Assembly (NCBI RefSeq): GCF_020281205.1
Contig: NZ_JACXZC010000012.1
Coordinates: 1 to 64,000, forward strand
Direction: 5' to 3'
Origin: Empedobacter stercoris
Lineage (GTDB): Bacteria > Bacteroidota > Bacteroidia > Flavobacteriales > Weeksellaceae
Length of the DNA: 64,000 nucleotides
Numbering within the stretch: position 1 is the first letter of the stretch; each line of letters opens with the position of its first letter. Made by a program: the position numbers and the translations under genes. Of the stretch, positions 18,283 through 27,068 are shown piece by piece. The notes under the pieces are model-generated. The model saw only the letters and a list, made by a program, of their open reading frames with translations, was not told the DNA's origin and did no database searches.

Positions 18283-18475
18283 AATTTCACATTTTAGTTT
18301 TTAATTTGCTAATTTTAATTTGCTAAAAATTATCTAAGGTTTTATTCCTTAAACGTTTAATTTATAAAACATTTTAGCTAAATCTTTTTTTAATTTATAA
18401 ATAATAAATGATGAAACCTATCAATTTTTAAATTATTTGTAATTTTAGCGGTAATTATTTGATTTTGTTTAAACT

Positions 18476-18509
18476 AAAAAGTCTAATTCGAAGTGGAATT
18501 AGACTTTTT
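18476..18509 (-). terminator. terminator after the ATP-grasp gene
   Basis: AAAAAGTCTAATTC / GAATTAGACTTTTT inverted repeat just beyond the minus-strand gene ending at 18530. Confidence 0.75.
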
Positions 18510-18529
18510 GTATATTTTTTTTTATATCT

Positions 18530-19666
18530 CTACTCAATGATATGTGGCACAAATCGACTTTTGTCAGTTGTAATAAACTGATTACTTTCTCGAACTGTAA
18601 TTCCACATGATTCTTGTCCGATTACCCAACTTCCGATAATGGTATAACCTGTTTCTTCGTGATGCAAATCTGTTAAAGCTTGGTAGACAAAACCTTCTTC
18701 GCCATATTCGCCCGAAGTTTGTTCAGCAATATGACCATTTTTTACAACTTCTATGTTTGCACCTTCACGCGATAGCAATGGTTTTTTGACATAATCTTCC
18801 ATTTCTTTTGGAGAGCCAAAATATGCTTCTAGCAACAAAGGGTGATTGGGGTATAATTCCCATAAAATTGGTAAAATTGCTTTGTTTGAAAGAATCATTT
18901 TCCAAGCTGGTTCTATCCAGTTGGCATTTATTTCATCATTTTTGATGTTATACGCAAACAGCTCGTTCATCATCCATTCCCAAGGATAAAGTTTGAAAAT
19001 ATCTGTAATTGGTTCTTCTTCTAAATCAACAAAATTGACATTATTCCAACCGATTTCGTCAACATAAATTAATTTAGTATTAATTCCGGCTTGTATCGCG
19101 CAATCTCTTATATATTCGATATTTGTCAAATCTTCTAACGATTCTCTTACACAAGAAAAATGTAAGGTTTCACCTTTTAAATAAGGTTTCAACATTTTCC
19201 ACGTTTCAATTAATTTATCGTGAACAGAATTGAATTGATCTTTTGTTTCTCCAAAATAATTTTCCATCCAAAGCCATTGTACCACACCGCATTCGAACAA
19301 TGAAGTTGGTGTATCTGCATTGAATTCTAATAATTTAAGTTGACCATTTTTATAGGCAAAATCGAAACGACCATAAATACTTGGTACATCATTTTCCCAA
19401 GTATCAATTAAATAAGGTTGAATAAATTTTGGAATTTTAAATTCGTCTAACCGATTATTCTGAATGACATGTTCTACCGCATTTAAGCACATTTCCCATA
19501 ATTCGTTTGTCGCTTCAAAAAGTTGATCCGCTTCTTTTTCTGTTATCGAATAATAATAATCTTCGACCCAATAAGTTTGTTTATTGTCGTCTGTATGAAA
19601 TCCAAAGCCGATATTTTCTAACCTTTCTTGCCAGTTTTCGTCAGCTTTTATTTTTTTTAATTGCAT
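18530..19666 (-). CDS. glutathionylspermidine synthase-like ATP-grasp protein (YgiC/YjfC type)
   Basis: A 378-residue ATP-grasp enzyme with the GSP-synthetase fold. Diagnostic segments are IYGRFDFAYKNGQLKLLEFNAD, PTSLFECGVVQWLW, KPLLSREGANIEV and the C-terminal GSWVIGQESCGITVRES. Family members share the synthetase half of E. coli Gss but lack the amidase half; YgiC and YjfC are reported as ATP-dependent ligases with an unknown peptide-type substrate. It is nine bases downstream of a YgiB-like lipoprotein gene, the same pairing as in E. coli. Confidence 0.87.
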   Translation of the reverse strand: MQLKKIKADENWQERLENIGFGFHTDDNKQTYWVEDYYYSITEKEADQLFEATNELWEMCLNAVEHVIQNNRLDEFKIPKFIQPYLIDTWENDVPSIYGRFDFAYKNGQLKLLEFNADTPTSLFECGVVQWLWMENYFGETKDQFNSVHDKLIETWKMLKPYLKGETLHFSCVRESLEDLTNIEYIRDCAIQAGINTKLIYVDEIGWNNVNFVDLEEEPITDIFKLYPWEWMMNELFAYNIKNDEINANWIEPAWKMILSNKAILPILWELYPNHPLLLEAYFGSPKEMEDYVKKPLLSREGANIEVVKNGHIAEQTSGEYGEEGFVYQALTDLHHEETGYTIIGSWVIGQESCGITVRESNQFITTDKSRFVPHIIE

Positions 19667-19675
19667 AAAATTAGT

Positions 19676-20068
19676 TTAAGATGAAGCTGAACGAGAGGAT
19701 GCAGATTTCCCAAATCCACCACGAACAGTTTGACTTTTGTATGCTTTCGCTTTTGCAGTGTTTGTTCCGACATTTGATTGTTGATGTAAACCTGGGCTTG
19801 CATAACCCATTCCACCACCAGCTAAACTACGGAATGCCATAAACCAAAGCAGAGAACTTCCCATTCCACCATGATGCGAACCGCCAGATTGGGCTGCGTA
19901 ATTAGAGGAAACATCACTATATGGCGCAGTAGAATCTGCTCGCATATAAACTTTTTGCGCATTATTGGTTACTGCAGGTTCTTCACGATTCATACATGAA
20001 CTAAGAACCGAAGAAATTAATACCAATGTTACTACTTTACTCGCTCTTTTTTCTCTTTTATTCATCAT
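19676..20068 (-). CDS. YgiB-like (DUF1190) lipoprotein
   Basis: A 130-residue lipoprotein with a basic N-terminus and a signal ending in LSSCMNREE. Similarity to E. coli YgiB is seen in the Gly/Met-rich middle (LLWFMAFRSLAGGGMGYA) and in the C-terminal TVRGGFGKSASSRSASS, which parallels the VTRGGFGES ... SS tail of YgiB. It lacks the YgiB N-terminal cysteine-rich DUF1190 section, so it is a short version. Position directly before the YgiC-type ligase supports the assignment. Confidence 0.65.
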   Translation of the reverse strand: MMNKREKRASKVVTLVLISSVLSSCMNREEPAVTNNAQKVYMRADSTAPYSDVSSNYAAQSGGSHHGGMGSSLLWFMAFRSLAGGGMGYASPGLHQQSNVGTNTAKAKAYKSQTVRGGFGKSASSRSASS

Positions 20069-20071
20069 TAT

Positions 20072-20350
20072 TTATTGTATGGTTACGTAAATAGGGATTT
20101 TTGTCGAATCTGTAGGGGTATATTGTTTATGTGTAATCAATGTATCTACTTTTTCGGCAATTATCATATCATTAGCCCAAATTTTTTGTTTGGTAATATG
20201 TAAAACAGAATCACCTTTAGTTTCTGTTGTTAAGACAACTTCGCGTGCTGATTTTTTATTTAATTGTTCTAAATTTTGATTTTCGTTTTGATTGGATTGA
20301 CAAGCAATAAATGTTGTCAAAATAAGTGTTATAAAAAGTATTTTTTTCAT
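20072..20350 (-). CDS. small putative lipoprotein
   Basis: A 92-residue protein with a lipoprotein signal ending in TFIACQSNQ. The mature part is Asn/Gln/Lys-rich and then beta-like. I do not recognise the family. It sits three bases from the YgiB-like gene and five from the next lipoprotein gene, so the four minus-strand genes 20817 to 18530 look like one operon. Confidence 0.6.
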   Translation of the reverse strand: MKKILFITLILTTFIACQSNQNENQNLEQLNKKSAREVVLTTETKGDSVLHITKQKIWANDMIIAEKVDTLITHKQYTPTDSTKIPIYVTIQ

Positions 20351-20355
20351 CTAAG

Positions 20356-20817
20356 TTATTTTGTTGTTATAATTAATAAATCACCATTAAATTGTTTTCC
20401 AAATGCCCGGTTATTCATTTTATTTTGAGGAACAATATTTATAGATTTTATTGCGTTAGGATCAATTTTTATAAAATTTTTGAGACTGTCGGAAATAGAT
20501 CTACCATCAATAATAATTAAATCAATTTTCTTTTTATCCCAACCTCTTCGATTGTCGATATTAATATCACTTAATTTAAATAATTCATTGATTTTCTTTA
20601 GTGTAATATTTAATTTTTTAGATTTTTTATTAATTGTAATATTTTCAATATTGTCTCTATCTAAATAATTTTTTTCGAAATCAGTTATTTCATTGTTAAT
20701 AAATATACTGTATTCTTTAGAGTATTTCTTAAGTATTTTGTCTCTGTTATAGTGTATATTATTTGTTTTACAACTAAAAATTAATATTATAAAAATAAAA
20801 GGGAAAATTAATTTCAT
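20356..20817 (-). CDS. putative lipoprotein with TonB-plug-like C-terminus
   Basis: A 153-residue protein with a signal peptide ending in LIFSCKT (lipobox). Its last 60 residues (IDLIIIDGRSISDSL, then DPNAIKSINIVP and GKQFNGDLLIITTK) resemble the plug segment of SusC/TonB-dependent receptors, where an I-x-SI-V-P-like helix precedes a G---GV-LITTK strand. There is no barrel. Unusually AT-rich and Asn/Lys-rich compared with its neighbours. First gene of the likely operon; role unknown. Confidence 0.55.
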   Translation of the reverse strand: MKLIFPFIFIILIFSCKTNNIHYNRDKILKKYSKEYSIFINNEITDFEKNYLDRDNIENITINKKSKKLNITLKKINELFKLSDINIDNRRGWDKKKIDLIIIDGRSISDSLKNFIKIDPNAIKSINIVPQNKMNNRAFGKQFNGDLLIITTK

Positions 20818-20875
20818 ATTTTTAATTATACTTTCAAATATACAAATAAGAGATTAATTGGAATTATTTCACAAA

Positions 20876-20910
20876 AAAAGCACAATCCGAAATTTCCGAA
20901 TTATGCTTTT
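20876..20910 (-). terminator. terminator after the CoA-transferase gene
   Basis: Imperfect stem AAAAGCATAATTCGGAAA against TTTCCGAATT-type partner with flanking A and T runs, 24 bases past the stop at 20934. Confidence 0.65.
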
Positions 20911-20933
20911 GAATAAGTATAGTCTTATTATTT

Positions 20934-22445
20934 CTAATGATTTAATACTAATAATTCTTCTTTTTTCATAGAACCTGTTTGTTTCAATCTTGTGTGCCAA
21001 GAGAACGCTTCTTCTAAGATATGTGGTGTTTGACCACCTCTTTCTGCACAAGCTCTTTCGAAATAAGATAATAATTCAGCTTTATAATCTGGGTGAACAC
21101 AGTTGTTGATGATTTCGATTGCTCTTTCGCGAGGAGCTAAACCTCTTAAATCAGCTAAACCTTGTTCTGTTACAATAATATCAACATCGTGTTCTGTATG
21201 GTCTGTATGTGAAACCATCGGAACAATAGAAGAAATATTTCCACCTTTTGCAGTAGAAGCAGTAACAAAGATTGAGATAAATGCATTACGAGCAAAATCT
21301 CCAGAACCACCGATTCCGTTCATCATGTGAGTACCAGAAACGTGAGTAGAGTTTACGTTACCGTAAATATCACACTCTAAAGATGTATTGATCCCGATAA
21401 TTCCTAAACGACGAATCACTTCGCAAGAGTTAGAAATAGATTGTGGACGTAAAAGGATTTTTCCTTTGTAGTTGTCAATATTTCCAATTACACGATCGTA
21501 ACATTCTTGAGAAACTGTCATTGAAGATGCTGAAGCAAACTTCATTTTTCCAGAATCGATTAAATCAAATGTAGAATCTTGTAAAACTTCTGAATACATA
21601 ACTAAATCTTCGAAGTCGGAATGCTCTAATCCACCTAATACAGCATTTGCAACTTTTCCAATACCACATTGTAATGGCATCAAAGATTTTGTTAAGCGTC
21701 CTTCTTTAACTTCATTTTCAAAGAATTTCACAATATTTTGTGCAATTGCCGCAGTCGCTTCGTCAGCTGGTTGAATATCTCCAGGAGCATCTTGAATGTC
21801 GTGGAATACAATTCCAACAATTTTAGAAGGATCTACTTTTATTGTTTCACGTCCAATTTTAGAATCACAAGAAGTGATGTTAATTGGGGTACGTTTTCCA
21901 TATTCTTCTACACTATAGATGTCGTGAATACCTCTGATATTTGTAGGGATAGCTGTATTAATCTCGATGATTAATTTATCAGCATTTTCTGCAATTTCTG
22001 CATTATTACCGATAGAAGTTGTAGGAACTAAAGAACCATCTTCTAAAATTTCGGCAACTTCTAAAACACCTAAATCAATCTTAAATTGACCATCTAAAAT
22101 ATGTTCAGCTGATTCTCCTAAGTGTTGATCTATAAATAATACATTTCCTGCATTAATATTTTTACGCATTACAGTGTCAACTTGGAATGGTAAACGTTTT
22201 TTTAACGCTCCACTTTCTACCAAAGCAGCGTCCGTTCCATGGCCTAATGATGCACCAGTAACTAAAGTGATTTTTAAATTTTCAGATTTGGCACGCTCCG
22301 CAACAGCTTTTAATACAACTTTTGTATCACCTCCTCTTGTAAAACCACTTGAACCTACAGTCATTCCATCTTCAAAAAATTTGGCAGACTCCTCTGCTGT
22401 CATTACCTTTGATTGTAAGTCAGTTAATTTTATTCTTTCCAACAT
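20934..22445 (-). CDS. acetyl-CoA hydrolase/transferase family, succinyl-CoA:acetate CoA-transferase
   Basis: A 503-residue class I CoA-transferase. Family marks are SSGFTRGGDTKVVL near the start, FHDIQDAPGD, and GIGGSGDFARNA with the later SHTDHTEHDVDIIVTEQG and ADLRGLAPRERA. The glutamate of the VTEQG segment is the usual catalytic residue region. The best reading is succinyl-CoA:acetate transferase, making acetyl-CoA and succinate; simple acetyl-CoA hydrolase activity cannot be excluded. It is transcribed alone, divergent from an AraC regulator, and has its own terminator. Confidence 0.85.
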   Translation of the reverse strand: MLERIKLTDLQSKVMTAEESAKFFEDGMTVGSSGFTRGGDTKVVLKAVAERAKSENLKITLVTGASLGHGTDAALVESGALKKRLPFQVDTVMRKNINAGNVLFIDQHLGESAEHILDGQFKIDLGVLEVAEILEDGSLVPTTSIGNNAEIAENADKLIIEINTAIPTNIRGIHDIYSVEEYGKRTPINITSCDSKIGRETIKVDPSKIVGIVFHDIQDAPGDIQPADEATAAIAQNIVKFFENEVKEGRLTKSLMPLQCGIGKVANAVLGGLEHSDFEDLVMYSEVLQDSTFDLIDSGKMKFASASSMTVSQECYDRVIGNIDNYKGKILLRPQSISNSCEVIRRLGIIGINTSLECDIYGNVNSTHVSGTHMMNGIGGSGDFARNAFISIFVTASTAKGGNISSIVPMVSHTDHTEHDVDIIVTEQGLADLRGLAPRERAIEIINNCVHPDYKAELLSYFERACAERGGQTPHILEEAFSWHTRLKQTGSMKKEELLVLNH

Positions 22446-22585
22446 AATGCAACTTATTTTCTAATACTTTTCAATAATTGTACCCTTCTCAGTAGAGGGA
22501 ATTACAAATATTATATAATTTAATAAAAAGTCAATATCAATAATAGTCAAATAATTATTCATTTCAGACACTTTTATTTGTGTAC

Positions 22586-22602
22586 TTGATACATTATATC
22601 AA
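22586..22602. promoter_or_regulatory. inverted repeat between divergent genes, possible operator
   Basis: TTGATA (22586-22591), CATTA spacer, TATCAA (22597-22602). A 6-bp perfect repeat in the intergenic region between the CoA-transferase and the AraC regulator, 35 bases before the regulator start. It could be an operator for the regulator. Short and AT-rich, so it may be chance. Confidence 0.3.
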
Positions 22603-22637
22603 ATAAATTATTATATTAGTTCACAGATTAAAAAACT

Positions 22638-23459
22638 ATGAATATACACTTAGATAATAAATTCGAAACACGATACTACCTAACCGAAATTGATAAACTA
22701 CCAACCTCAATTTTCTGTTACCACAAGGAAATTTCGGAGGCATACGTTGTAGAACACAAACACAATAAAGCACAATTTCTTTATTGTGAGGGAGGAATAG
22801 TGTATGTCAAAATAGGAAAAGATACTTTTTATTTACCTGCAAGACACTATATGTGGATACCGCCTCATGTTGAGCACAGTATACACCCAAATACACCAGA
22901 TGTGATCATGAGAAATTTATATTTTCCTATAAATGAAAGCGATAATTCGTTTTATAAAAAAGTAGGAATTTACCCAACTGATGGTTTACTCTTAGAACTT
23001 TTATTGTTCTCTAATCAATGGAAGGGTGATATAGTACCTGAAAACAGAAGTGAATATGTAATCGCACAAGCATTTAAAGAAATTTTACCTAAAGTAAGTA
23101 AAAGCAGTTTACGATTAGCTTTACCACTTCCACATGATGAACGTTTGAAAAAAATTGTACAATTCTTAGATGATAATATGGATTCTTCGATTACAATGAA
23201 AAAAATTACAGCAGAATTTGGTTTTTCAGAACGTTCATTGTCACGTTTATTTCAAAAAGATTTGAATATGACATTTGTGCAGTATTTTACCATTCTAAGA
23301 ATGTTACGTGCTTTACAATTATTGATTGACAATACATATTCTATTAGCGAAATATCAACTATGGTAGGGTACAATAGTTTACCAACGTTTAGTAATACTT
23401 TTCAAAAAGTGATTGGTGTACGCCCTACAGATTACTCAAAAAAGAAAGATATATTATAA
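22638..23459 (+). CDS. AraC-family transcriptional regulator with cupin sensor domain
   Basis: A 273-residue regulator. Residues about 30-90 form a cupin-like sensor (VVEHKHNKAQFLYCEGG ... WIPPHVEHSIH). The last 100 residues hold two helix-turn-helix units: ITMKKITAEFGFSERSLSR and the ISEISTMVGYNSLPTFSNTF segment ending in GVRPTDYSK. Ligand unknown. It is divergent from the CoA-transferase gene and six bases upstream of the hydrolase gene, so it probably controls one or both. Confidence 0.87.
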   Translation: MNIHLDNKFETRYYLTEIDKLPTSIFCYHKEISEAYVVEHKHNKAQFLYCEGGIVYVKIGKDTFYLPARHYMWIPPHVEHSIHPNTPDVIMRNLYFPINESDNSFYKKVGIYPTDGLLLELLLFSNQWKGDIVPENRSEYVIAQAFKEILPKVSKSSLRLALPLPHDERLKKIVQFLDDNMDSSITMKKITAEFGFSERSLSRLFQKDLNMTFVQYFTILRMLRALQLLIDNTYSISEISTMVGYNSLPTFSNTFQKVIGVRPTDYSKKKDIL

Positions 23460-23465
23460 TAAGAT

Positions 23466-24128
23466 ATGAAAATTTATCAAGTAAGTGGATTAGGCGCAAA
23501 TGCAAATGCATTTAGAAATCTGCGCTTGGAACAAGATTTTGAGCAAGTTTATATTCCTTGGTTAGACCCAGAGAAAGACGAAACTTTGGCCCATTATGCT
23601 GAACGATTATTAGATAAAATAAATCCCACAGAAGAATTTCTTTTGATGGGATTATCTTTTGGAGGAATAATTGTACAAGAAATGAATCGTTTTATTGATC
23701 CCGCTCATACATTTTTAATTTCTACAGTTAAGAATAGAACAGAGATTCCTAAATTATTTCGATTTTCTGCGTTGATTAATGCGCATAAAATAATTCCAAT
23801 GAGTTTTTTAACTTCAGATCGAACATTTTCTTATATGATGATGAGAAAGTTGTATTATACAGATCGTGAAAAAGATAATATAGATGATATTTTTGAGTTT
23901 AAAAATGCGGATTATTTAAAATGGTCGATTCATAAGATTGTTAATTGGGAACACTCTGCTGCTTATCACGAAAAAAATGTAACGCACATTCATGGAACAA
24001 AAGATATCGTTTTTCCGATTGAATACATCAAAGATGCTATACAAATAGATGGAGGAACGCATATTATGGTGATGCAAAAACCAAAACAAGTAAGTGAAGA
24101 AATCAATAAAGTTTTGACTACATTATAA
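23466..24128 (+). CDS. alpha/beta hydrolase fold protein
   Basis: A 220-residue compact alpha/beta hydrolase. The nucleophile elbow is MGLSFGG (Ser near residue 64), the acid is likely in HGTKDIVFP, and the histidine in GGTHIMVM. There is no signal peptide. Substrate unknown. It follows the AraC gene by six bases and is probably co-transcribed with it. Confidence 0.75.
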   Translation: MKIYQVSGLGANANAFRNLRLEQDFEQVYIPWLDPEKDETLAHYAERLLDKINPTEEFLLMGLSFGGIIVQEMNRFIDPAHTFLISTVKNRTEIPKLFRFSALINAHKIIPMSFLTSDRTFSYMMMRKLYYTDREKDNIDDIFEFKNADYLKWSIHKIVNWEHSAAYHEKNVTHIHGTKDIVFPIEYIKDAIQIDGGTHIMVMQKPKQVSEEINKVLTTL

Positions 24129-24132
24129 AAAG

Positions 24133-24163
24133 AAAAGCTTGAACATTTATTCAAGCTTTTGTA
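24133..24163. terminator. bidirectional terminator
   Basis: AAAAGCTTGAA / TTCAAGCTTTT stem with a 6-base loop between convergent genes (hydrolase and truB). Confidence 0.8.
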
Positions 24164-24167
24164 TATA

Positions 24168-24881
24168 TTATAATTCTTTTTCTGTTTGATCTTCTTCTTC
24201 AAAATAACTTCTTTCTAAAGCTAAATTTTCGCAATTGATTACATCAAACTCTCCAATTTTCGTTCGTCTTAATGCAGTTAAATATCCTCCCGAATTTAAA
24301 GCTTTTCCAAAATCATAAGCCAACGAACGTATATACGTTCCCTTGCTGCAATTCACTTCAAAATCAACAAAAGGTAAATTTATTTTTGTTATTTTGAAAT
24401 CGAGAATATTAACTTTACGTGCTTTTCGTTCGATTTCTTGACCATCACGTGCCAATTCGTACAAACGTTTTCCGTCCACTTTAATTGCCGAATGCATTGG
24501 TGGAAATTGTTCAATTTCTCCTATAAACTGTTTCGTTGTTTCGTGAATAATTTCTTCTGTGATATGTTCTGTAGGAAAAATTTCGTTTTCTTCTGATTCT
24601 AAATCATAAGTTGGAGTAGTTACGCCTAATTTGATTGTTCCTGTATACGTTTTTTCTTGTGCCTGAAATTCGTCAATTCGTTTTGTCCATTTACCTGTAC
24701 AAACCAATAAAAGACCAGTGGCTTTAGGGTCTAAAGTTCCAGCATGACCAACTTTTATTTTCTTTAAATTATAAGCTTTTCTGATGTTCCAACGAATTTT
24801 ATTGACTACATCAAAAGAAGTCCAATCAAGTGGTTTGTCAATCAAAAAAACGTGACCTTCTTGTATTTTTTCTACGTTCAT
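24168..24881 (-). CDS. truB: tRNA pseudouridine(55) synthase TruB
   Basis: A 237-residue pseudouridine synthase that modifies U55 in the T arm of tRNAs. The catalytic aspartate lies in VGHAGTLDPKATGLL (about residue 48). Other family segments are PPMHSAIKVDGKRLYELAR and SKGTYIRSLAYDFG. It is last in the ftsX-DUF3098-uppP-truB operon, one base after uppP. Confidence 0.94.
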   Translation of the reverse strand: MNVEKIQEGHVFLIDKPLDWTSFDVVNKIRWNIRKAYNLKKIKVGHAGTLDPKATGLLLVCTGKWTKRIDEFQAQEKTYTGTIKLGVTTPTYDLESEENEIFPTEHITEEIIHETTKQFIGEIEQFPPMHSAIKVDGKRLYELARDGQEIERKARKVNILDFKITKINLPFVDFEVNCSKGTYIRSLAYDFGKALNSGGYLTALRRTKIGEFDVINCENLALERSYFEEEDQTEKEL

Positions 24882-24882
24882 T

Positions 24883-25767
24883 TTAGTTGTGCTGAATCAT
24901 TGTAGTATCTACTGAAGCGGCATTGTCTTTTTCTACTTGAGATGGAGTAGTGTTCCAGAAATAAATCAATAAAATAATTCCGATAATTATTCTGTACCAA
25001 CCCCAAAACTTGAAACCATATTTTGTTAAAACAGCAATAAATGTTTTTACAGCGATCAAGGCAACGATAAATGCAACCACATTTCCAATGATAAATAAAG
25101 TAATATGATGTTGATCTTGTAAAATCATTTCGTAACCTTTCATTGGGTTAGCGGTATTTTCGCCCCATGTTTTTACGAAGATCGAATAGACGGTAACAGC
25201 CAACATCGTAGGTACAGCTAAAAAGAAAGAGAATTCGGCAGCAGCTTTGCGTGTTAAACCTTGCGTCATACCACCAATAATTGAAGCGGCAGAACGAGAA
25301 GTTCCTGGCATCATGGCTAAACATTGCCAAAAACCAATAATGATTGCTTTCTTTATGGTAATTTCTTTTTCATCATCAATTTTAGGGTTTTTGAACCATT
25401 TATCTACAAATAATAAGATGATACCTCCAAAAACTAACATACCAGAAATTGCGATCTGATTTCCTAAAACAGCTTCAATTTTATCATCAAATAATTTTCC
25501 TAAAATTAACGCAGGAACTACAGCTAATGCTAATTTGATGTAAAAGTTGAAATTAAAATTTTTGAAGTCAAAGAATTTTTTCCAATACAACACAACGATT
25601 GATAAAATAGCTCCAAATTGTATTGAAACTTGAAACATTTTTAAGAATTCGCTTTCTGGCATTCCCATCAACGCAGCGGTAAATCCCATGTGCGCTGTAG
25701 AAGAAATTGGTAAATATTCGGTAAGACCTTCTATAATAGCAATGATAATTGCTTGTAAAGTATTCAT
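24883..25767 (-). CDS. uppP: undecaprenyl-diphosphatase UppP (BacA)
   Basis: A 294-residue membrane protein that dephosphorylates undecaprenyl pyrophosphate to recycle the cell-wall lipid carrier. Both signature loops are visible: EGLTEYLPISSTAHM near residue 13 and MPGTSRSAASIIGGM near residue 154. About eight membrane segments. The start overlaps the DUF3098 stop by one base. Confidence 0.94.
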   Translation of the reverse strand: MNTLQAIIIAIIEGLTEYLPISSTAHMGFTAALMGMPESEFLKMFQVSIQFGAILSIVVLYWKKFFDFKNFNFNFYIKLALAVVPALILGKLFDDKIEAVLGNQIAISGMLVFGGIILLFVDKWFKNPKIDDEKEITIKKAIIIGFWQCLAMMPGTSRSAASIIGGMTQGLTRKAAAEFSFFLAVPTMLAVTVYSIFVKTWGENTANPMKGYEMILQDQHHITLFIIGNVVAFIVALIAVKTFIAVLTKYGFKFWGWYRIIIGIILLIYFWNTTPSQVEKDNAASVDTTMIQHN

Positions 25768-26069
25768 TATTTTTCTTTATTCGGATTGATTAAAATGGCA
25801 TAAATTTCAACGATAAAACCTGCAACAACTAAAAATGGAGCTAATCTAATTCTTCGGAAAGAATAGATTTCGTCGTTCCAATAATTAGCATCCCAAGTTC
25901 CATCAGGTCTTGTGTTGGCATCGTGTCCTGTCATTAATAAAAAGCCAAGACCAATTAGTGCAACACCAATTGCCATGAAAATGTAATTTCTTTTTCCGAA
26001 TAAAAAAGTAAAACCAGCAGTATTTGTAACTGCTGATTTTTTTGTTGTATCGATAGAATTTGATTTCAT
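25767..26069 (-). CDS. DUF3098 membrane protein
   Basis: A 100-residue protein with two membrane helices: one in YIFMAIGVALIGLGFLLM and one in LAPFLVVAGFIVEIYAIL. The linker has a Trp/Asn/Tyr-rich stretch typical of DUF3098. In Bacteroidota this small gene is regularly placed between ftsX and uppP, which suggests a division or envelope role. Overlaps both neighbours by one base. Confidence 0.85.
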   Translation of the reverse strand: MKSNSIDTTKKSAVTNTAGFTFLFGKRNYIFMAIGVALIGLGFLLMTGHDANTRPDGTWDANYWNDEIYSFRRIRLAPFLVVAGFIVEIYAILINPNKEK

Positions 26070-26962
26070 TAATAAAGTTGATCAGTTTTTAATCTTAAAT
26101 AACGCCATGCAGCAAACAATGTACTAAATACCGCAATTACAACACCAATTCCAATAAGAATAAGGATTAATAGTGTAAAGTTAGGGTTCCAAATAACCAA
26201 ACCTACTTTTGTTGCTAAAATATACCACAAGAAACCTAAACCAATAACGGCAATAAATGCTGCTAAGAAACCTAAAATAGCTGCTTCTATTAAGAACGGT
26301 TTTACAATAAAACGTCTACGAGCACCTACTAATTGCATTGTTTTAATGCTAAAACGTTTCGCATAAATTTTCAGGCGGATAGAATTGTTGATTAATACAA
26401 CTACAATTATCAAGAAGATAACAGCAAATATCATAATCCAAAACGTAATGTTGTTGATACTATGATAAATCGTTACCATTGCTTCTTTATCACTCTTTAC
26501 TTCATCTATGATTTGATTTTTTGCTAAAACTTTGTTGATCGAGTCAATTTGTTCGACATATTCTATCATTGCAGGGTTCAACGTAATTTGAACCGAAGCA
26601 GGGAAAATACTTTCTTCGAAGAAATCACTACCATCTGTACCTAAATCTTTTTTGGCAATTTTTGCAGCCTCTTCTTTGCTAATATATTGTGTAGCTTCAA
26701 CAAAAGGGTATTTAATTTTTAACGAATCGATATAAGATTTTTGTAAATCGAGTTCCTTATCTTTTAATTTCGGATCTTCGACATCTTTAAAATATGCCTC
26801 GATTTTTAACTCTCTTTTTAGATGTTCTGCGTAACTTTGTGCATTAATGACAATTAAGCCGAAAATACCTAATAGAAATAAAACAAGCGAAATACTAATC
26901 ACAACAGTAATGTTAGAAGAGCGCAGTCTTTTTTTCTCAAATTTATCGTTCGTTTTTGACAT
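26069..26962 (-). CDS. ftsX: cell division protein FtsX
   Basis: A 297-residue permease-like protein with one N-terminal membrane helix (ITVVISISLVLFLLGIFGLI), an extracytoplasmic domain of about 120 residues, and three C-terminal helices (FxsX topology). With FtsE it controls peptidoglycan hydrolases at the septum. ftsE is not adjacent, as is usual in this phylum. First gene of the operon with DUF3098, uppP and truB. Confidence 0.92.
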   Translation of the reverse strand: MSKTNDKFEKKRLRSSNITVVISISLVLFLLGIFGLIVINAQSYAEHLKRELKIEAYFKDVEDPKLKDKELDLQKSYIDSLKIKYPFVEATQYISKEEAAKIAKKDLGTDGSDFFEESIFPASVQITLNPAMIEYVEQIDSINKVLAKNQIIDEVKSDKEAMVTIYHSINNITFWIMIFAVIFLIIVVVLINNSIRLKIYAKRFSIKTMQLVGARRRFIVKPFLIEAAILGFLAAFIAVIGLGFLWYILATKVGLVIWNPNFTLLILILIGIGVVIAVFSTLFAAWRYLRLKTDQLY

Positions 26963-27068
26963 TTGGGTTAATTTTGGGGCTAAGATAAAAAAAACTTATT
27001 TCGCAAGAAAGATATTCCGTATATATTCTACGGTAAGTTGGTTAAAGAAAACTTAAAATTTAGAATTT

